Assembly (NCBI GenBank): GCA_030044775.1
Contig: JASICF010000426.1
Coordinates: forward strand, 1-9,277
Direction: 5' to 3'
Source of the DNA: Candidatus Sulfotelmatobacter sp.
Lineage (GTDB): Bacteria; Acidobacteriota; Terriglobia; Terriglobales; Acidobacteriaceae
Length of the DNA: 9,277 nt
Shown here: positions 7,464 to 9,277 of the stretch, in pieces
Numbering within the stretch: the first letter of the stretch is position 1
How the letters are laid out: each line of letters begins with the position of its first letter
Notes under the pieces: model-generated
What the model was told of the DNA's origin: nothing
Seen by the model: only the letters and a program-made list of their open reading frames with translations
The model's database searches: none
Translations under genes and position numbers: made by a program

Positions 7464-7517
7464 GGTAACCTGTTACCTACCCTTGGATCATTGACTTACG
7501 TTCTTCGGCAGGTTACC
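7464..7517. repeat. Cluster of GGTNACC-type half-sites
   Basis: GGTAAC (7464-7469) and GTTACC (7472-7477) form a perfect 6-bp inverted repeat with a 2-bp centre. A third copy, CAGGTTACC (7509-7517), is the exact reverse complement of GGTAACCTG (7464-7472), giving a 9-bp inverted repeat with a 36-bp gap. It is also a direct repeat of GTTACCT at 40-bp spacing, about four helical turns. The cluster ends 33 bp before the receiver gene and encloses a TTGACT (7491-7496) that could be a -35 box. This geometry suits a transcription-factor operator; a binding protein is not identifiable. Confidence 0.4.
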
Positions 7518-7519
7518 TT
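7491..7519 (+). promoter_or_regulatory. Weak candidate promoter for the receiver gene
   Basis: TTGACT (7491-7496, five of six -35 bases) is followed after 17 bp by TACCTT (7514-7519), which matches only three of six -10 bases. The -35 box lies between the half-sites of the surrounding repeat cluster, and the -10 overlaps the last half-site, so a bound regulator would affect it. The poor -10 keeps confidence low. Confidence 0.25.
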
Positions 7520-7537
7520 CGCGGTATCTCCCCTCAT

Positions 7538-7545
7538 AAAGAGGA
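7538..7545 (+). promoter_or_regulatory. Ribosome-binding site deciding a TTG start
   Basis: AAAGAGGA ends 5 nt before TTG 7551. Other in-frame candidate starts, GTG 7452 and TTG 7491, lack such a site and would add residues ahead of the normal receiver-domain beginning (ARKILLADDS). An in-frame TAG at 7449-7451 sets the upstream limit. Confidence 0.65.
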
Positions 7546-7550
7546 TTTCC

Positions 7551-9277
7551 TTGGCCCGGAAGATACTGCTCGCCGACGACAGCGTGACCGCCCAGAACAT
7601 GGGGCGCAAAATCCTTGCCGATGCGGGCTACGAAGTGATTGCTGTCAATAACGGTTCGGCAGCTCTGAAGAAGATCGCCGAGATCAAGCCCGACCTTGCG
7701 GTGCTGGATGTTTACATGCCGGGCTACAGCGGCCTCGAAGTGTGCCAACGCCTCAAGGAATCGCACGATACTGCGAGAATTCCCGTACTGCTTACCGTCG
7801 GCAAGTTGGAGCCATTCAAACCGGAAGAGGCCCAGCGGGTACGGGCGGAAGGGTTCATTGTCAAGCCGTTTGAAGCCAGCGAACTGTTGAGTGCGCTGTC
7901 GAAGCTGGAAGATAAAGTCGTGCCGCGATCCGAGCCTTCCCGTCCCGGCCGCTTTGCCCGGGCGATTGCCGCCGTAGAGGAGTCCGGACGAGGACGCGGC
8001 GAAGACAGCGGTTGGAAGAGCCGGATCAGTTTTCCCCATCAAAAGACCGAGGCAGAAGAGGCCGCGGAAAAATCTGAAGAGCAGGTTTCTAGTTATAACC
8101 CTGTGAACCGCGATCTCCGCACCATGGTTGAGACGCCGGAAGAGAGAACGCAGGAAAGAGCCCGCGAGCAAGAAGAGACCCGCAAGCCGGAATCGCCCGG
8201 ACGCGAAGCGGAGAAAGTGGATGTCGCCGCTTTGGCTCCATCCAGTGTGCCCGTATCCCTGTTGCCGCAAGATGTGACTCAGGAAGAACTGGGAGCGATT
8301 GCGGCTGCTGCGGCTCAAATCCAGGCGGCAAAAGCCGCGGCTGAAGAAGACGAGCGATCGCCTGAAGCCGTACGCTCGACTACTTCCGAGCCAGCACTGC
8401 CCACAGTAAACTTTGAACCCTCGATGCGCGAAATTGATCTCGAGGCCGCGGCTCCGCCGGTTATGCAAGCGCCGCGGAGCGAAAACAAATCTGCTGAGGC
8501 AGGCTCGCTGAATTCAGACTCGCGCGAACCCGGTTCGCATGAAACAAACGATGCTCAGGACGAGCCGGTCACCATGGCAGCTACAGCAGACTCTGTTGCA
8601 GGCTCGCGAGGGGAATCCCGTTGGACGGCGGTTGCGGTCGCTCTCGAAGGAGATGAGACCGGACTCTCGCTCGATCATGAGATGGAGAAGGCGAATGCGG
8701 CATTGCAGCCAAAAAGTGGTGAGGCGTCGCCTACCGCCGCGGCCGAAATGCCATCGACTTCGACGCAGGTTTGTGCAGAAGCAACCCCTCACCAAGCCGA
8801 TCAGGAATCCGTTTCCGCGCCAGAAGCTGCGTCACTTGTTCCTGCGGCGCCCGGGGAGACGGCTGTTTCTGCGGCGCTAGAAAAGGCTTCGTTTTCGACC
8901 GCGCAAACTGATTCGCTAGTGGCGGCAGCCACAGTCGCCTCTGTTTCGGGTGACGGCACACCTGATTCCGTTGAGCCGCAAACCGCTTTCACGGAGCCGC
9001 CTGAGACGGTTGGCAGCGTGCCTGCGCCAGATGCTTCGGCATCGCAAGCCGCAGCTGGGTCGCAAGCAGCAGATGAAATTACGGCATCGGCCCCAACCAC
9101 AAGCGACGTGCATTCGGCCAATGGCGAGCATTTCGCTCCAGCTCCGGACGCAGAGAGTGTGCCCGCTTACTCCGGGCCAGTGCCGGAAATGCAAACCGAC
9201 GCCGTTCCCGAGACGATGGAATCTACCGGCTATCGCGCCTTTCACTCAGCTGAAGCAAAACCCGAAGCCGAACAAGC
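7551..9277 (+). CDS. Receiver-domain response regulator with long disordered tail, 3' partial
   Basis: The frame runs from TTG 7551 to the right edge without a stop (575 codons and counting). Residues 3-120 form a CheY-like receiver domain with the full phosphorylation site: acidic pair D9-D10 in LLADDS, phospho-acceptor D53 in VLDVYMPG, T82 in LLTVGK and K105 in IVKPFE. It should accept phosphate from a histidine kinase. After a basic hinge (126-160) comes a tail of more than 400 residues rich in Ala, Glu, Pro, Ser and Thr, with no recognisable domain, no membrane segment, an alanine-rich helix-like part at 245-268 and only one further cysteine. A DNA-binding or enzymatic output domain, if any, must lie beyond 9277. 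The start is chosen from the AAAGAGGA site and the family N-terminus. The minus-strand frame opposite (7488-8468) is an artefact. The receiver is certain; the role of the tail is unknown. Confidence 0.9.
   Translation, partial: MARKILLADDSVTAQNMGRKILADAGYEVIAVNNGSAALKKIAEIKPDLAVLDVYMPGYSGLEVCQRLKESHDTARIPVLLTVGKLEPFKPEEAQRVRAEGFIVKPFEASELLSALSKLEDKVVPRSEPSRPGRFARAIAAVEESGRGRGEDSGWKSRISFPHQKTEAEEAAEKSEEQVSSYNPVNRDLRTMVETPEERTQERAREQEETRKPESPGREAEKVDVAALAPSSVPVSLLPQDVTQEELGAIAAAAAQIQAAKAAAEEDERSPEAVRSTTSEPALPTVNFEPSMREIDLEAAAPPVMQAPRSENKSAEAGSLNSDSREPGSHETNDAQDEPVTMAATADSVAGSRGESRWTAVAVALEGDETGLSLDHEMEKANAALQPKSGEASPTAAAEMPSTSTQVCAEATPHQADQESVSAPEAASLVPAAPGETAVSAALEKASFSTAQTDSLVAAATVASVSGDGTPDSVEPQTAFTEPPETVGSVPAPDASASQAAAGSQAADEITASAPTTSDVHSANGEHFAPAPDAESVPAYSGPVPEMQTDAVPETMESTGYRAFHSAEAKPEAEQ

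Noticed and set aside
7488..8468. Long minus-strand open frame of 326 codons
   Set aside because: It lies opposite the receiver gene, whose phosphorylation-site motifs are unmistakable; its product is an Arg/Leu/Gly/Phe-rich mix with no family resemblance.
8539..9245. Several overlapping open frames on both strands in the right-hand part
   Set aside because: They arise from the GC-rich repetitive codons of the receiver-gene tail, whose own frame stays open throughout.

Overview
The window reads as about 9.3 kb of chromosome from an Acidobacteriota (Terriglobia/Koribacter-like) bacterium. That is an inference from protein style: a Ser/Thr kinase-TPR receptor with an N-terminus typical of the phylum, a BamD-like lipoprotein with a long Pro/Ala/Ser tail ending in a lysine block, and a receiver protein of a type I associate with this group. 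All six convincing genes lie on the + strand. I see no tRNA, rRNA, CRISPR array, insertion sequence, integrase or phage gene.

Layout: (1) 2-1321, the 3' part of an RHS/YD-repeat protein, open at the left edge. (2) 1322-1489, a short intergenic region with a good sigma70-type promoter and a tiny ORF whose stop overlaps the next start. (3) 1490-4399, a transmembrane Ser/Thr kinase with a TPR-rich outer part. (4) 4468-4998, a secreted DUF2059 protein. (5) 4999-5109, an inverted repeat abutting an extended -10 promoter. (6) 5110-5784, ribulose-phosphate 3-epimerase (rpe) with a TTG start. (7) 5820-7346, a BamD/YfiO-type lipoprotein 35 bp downstream of rpe, probably in the same transcript. (8) 7347-7550, a 204-bp intergenic region with a cluster of GGTNACC-type half-sites. 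(9) 7551 to the right edge, a large receiver-domain gene with a TTG start and a very long low-complexity tail, continuing past the window. No gene-free stretch exceeds 300 bases.

Functionally the window mixes envelope, signalling and housekeeping genes: outer-membrane assembly (BamD), a surface or secreted RHS-type protein, a membrane kinase, a receiver protein and a pentose-phosphate enzyme. I find no evidence that they form one dedicated system, and no clear new defence, mobile or biosynthetic system. The points most worth following are the receiver protein with its tail of over 450 residues, the BamD tail and two-cysteine insertion, the half-site cluster upstream of the receiver gene, and the inverted repeat at the rpe promoter.
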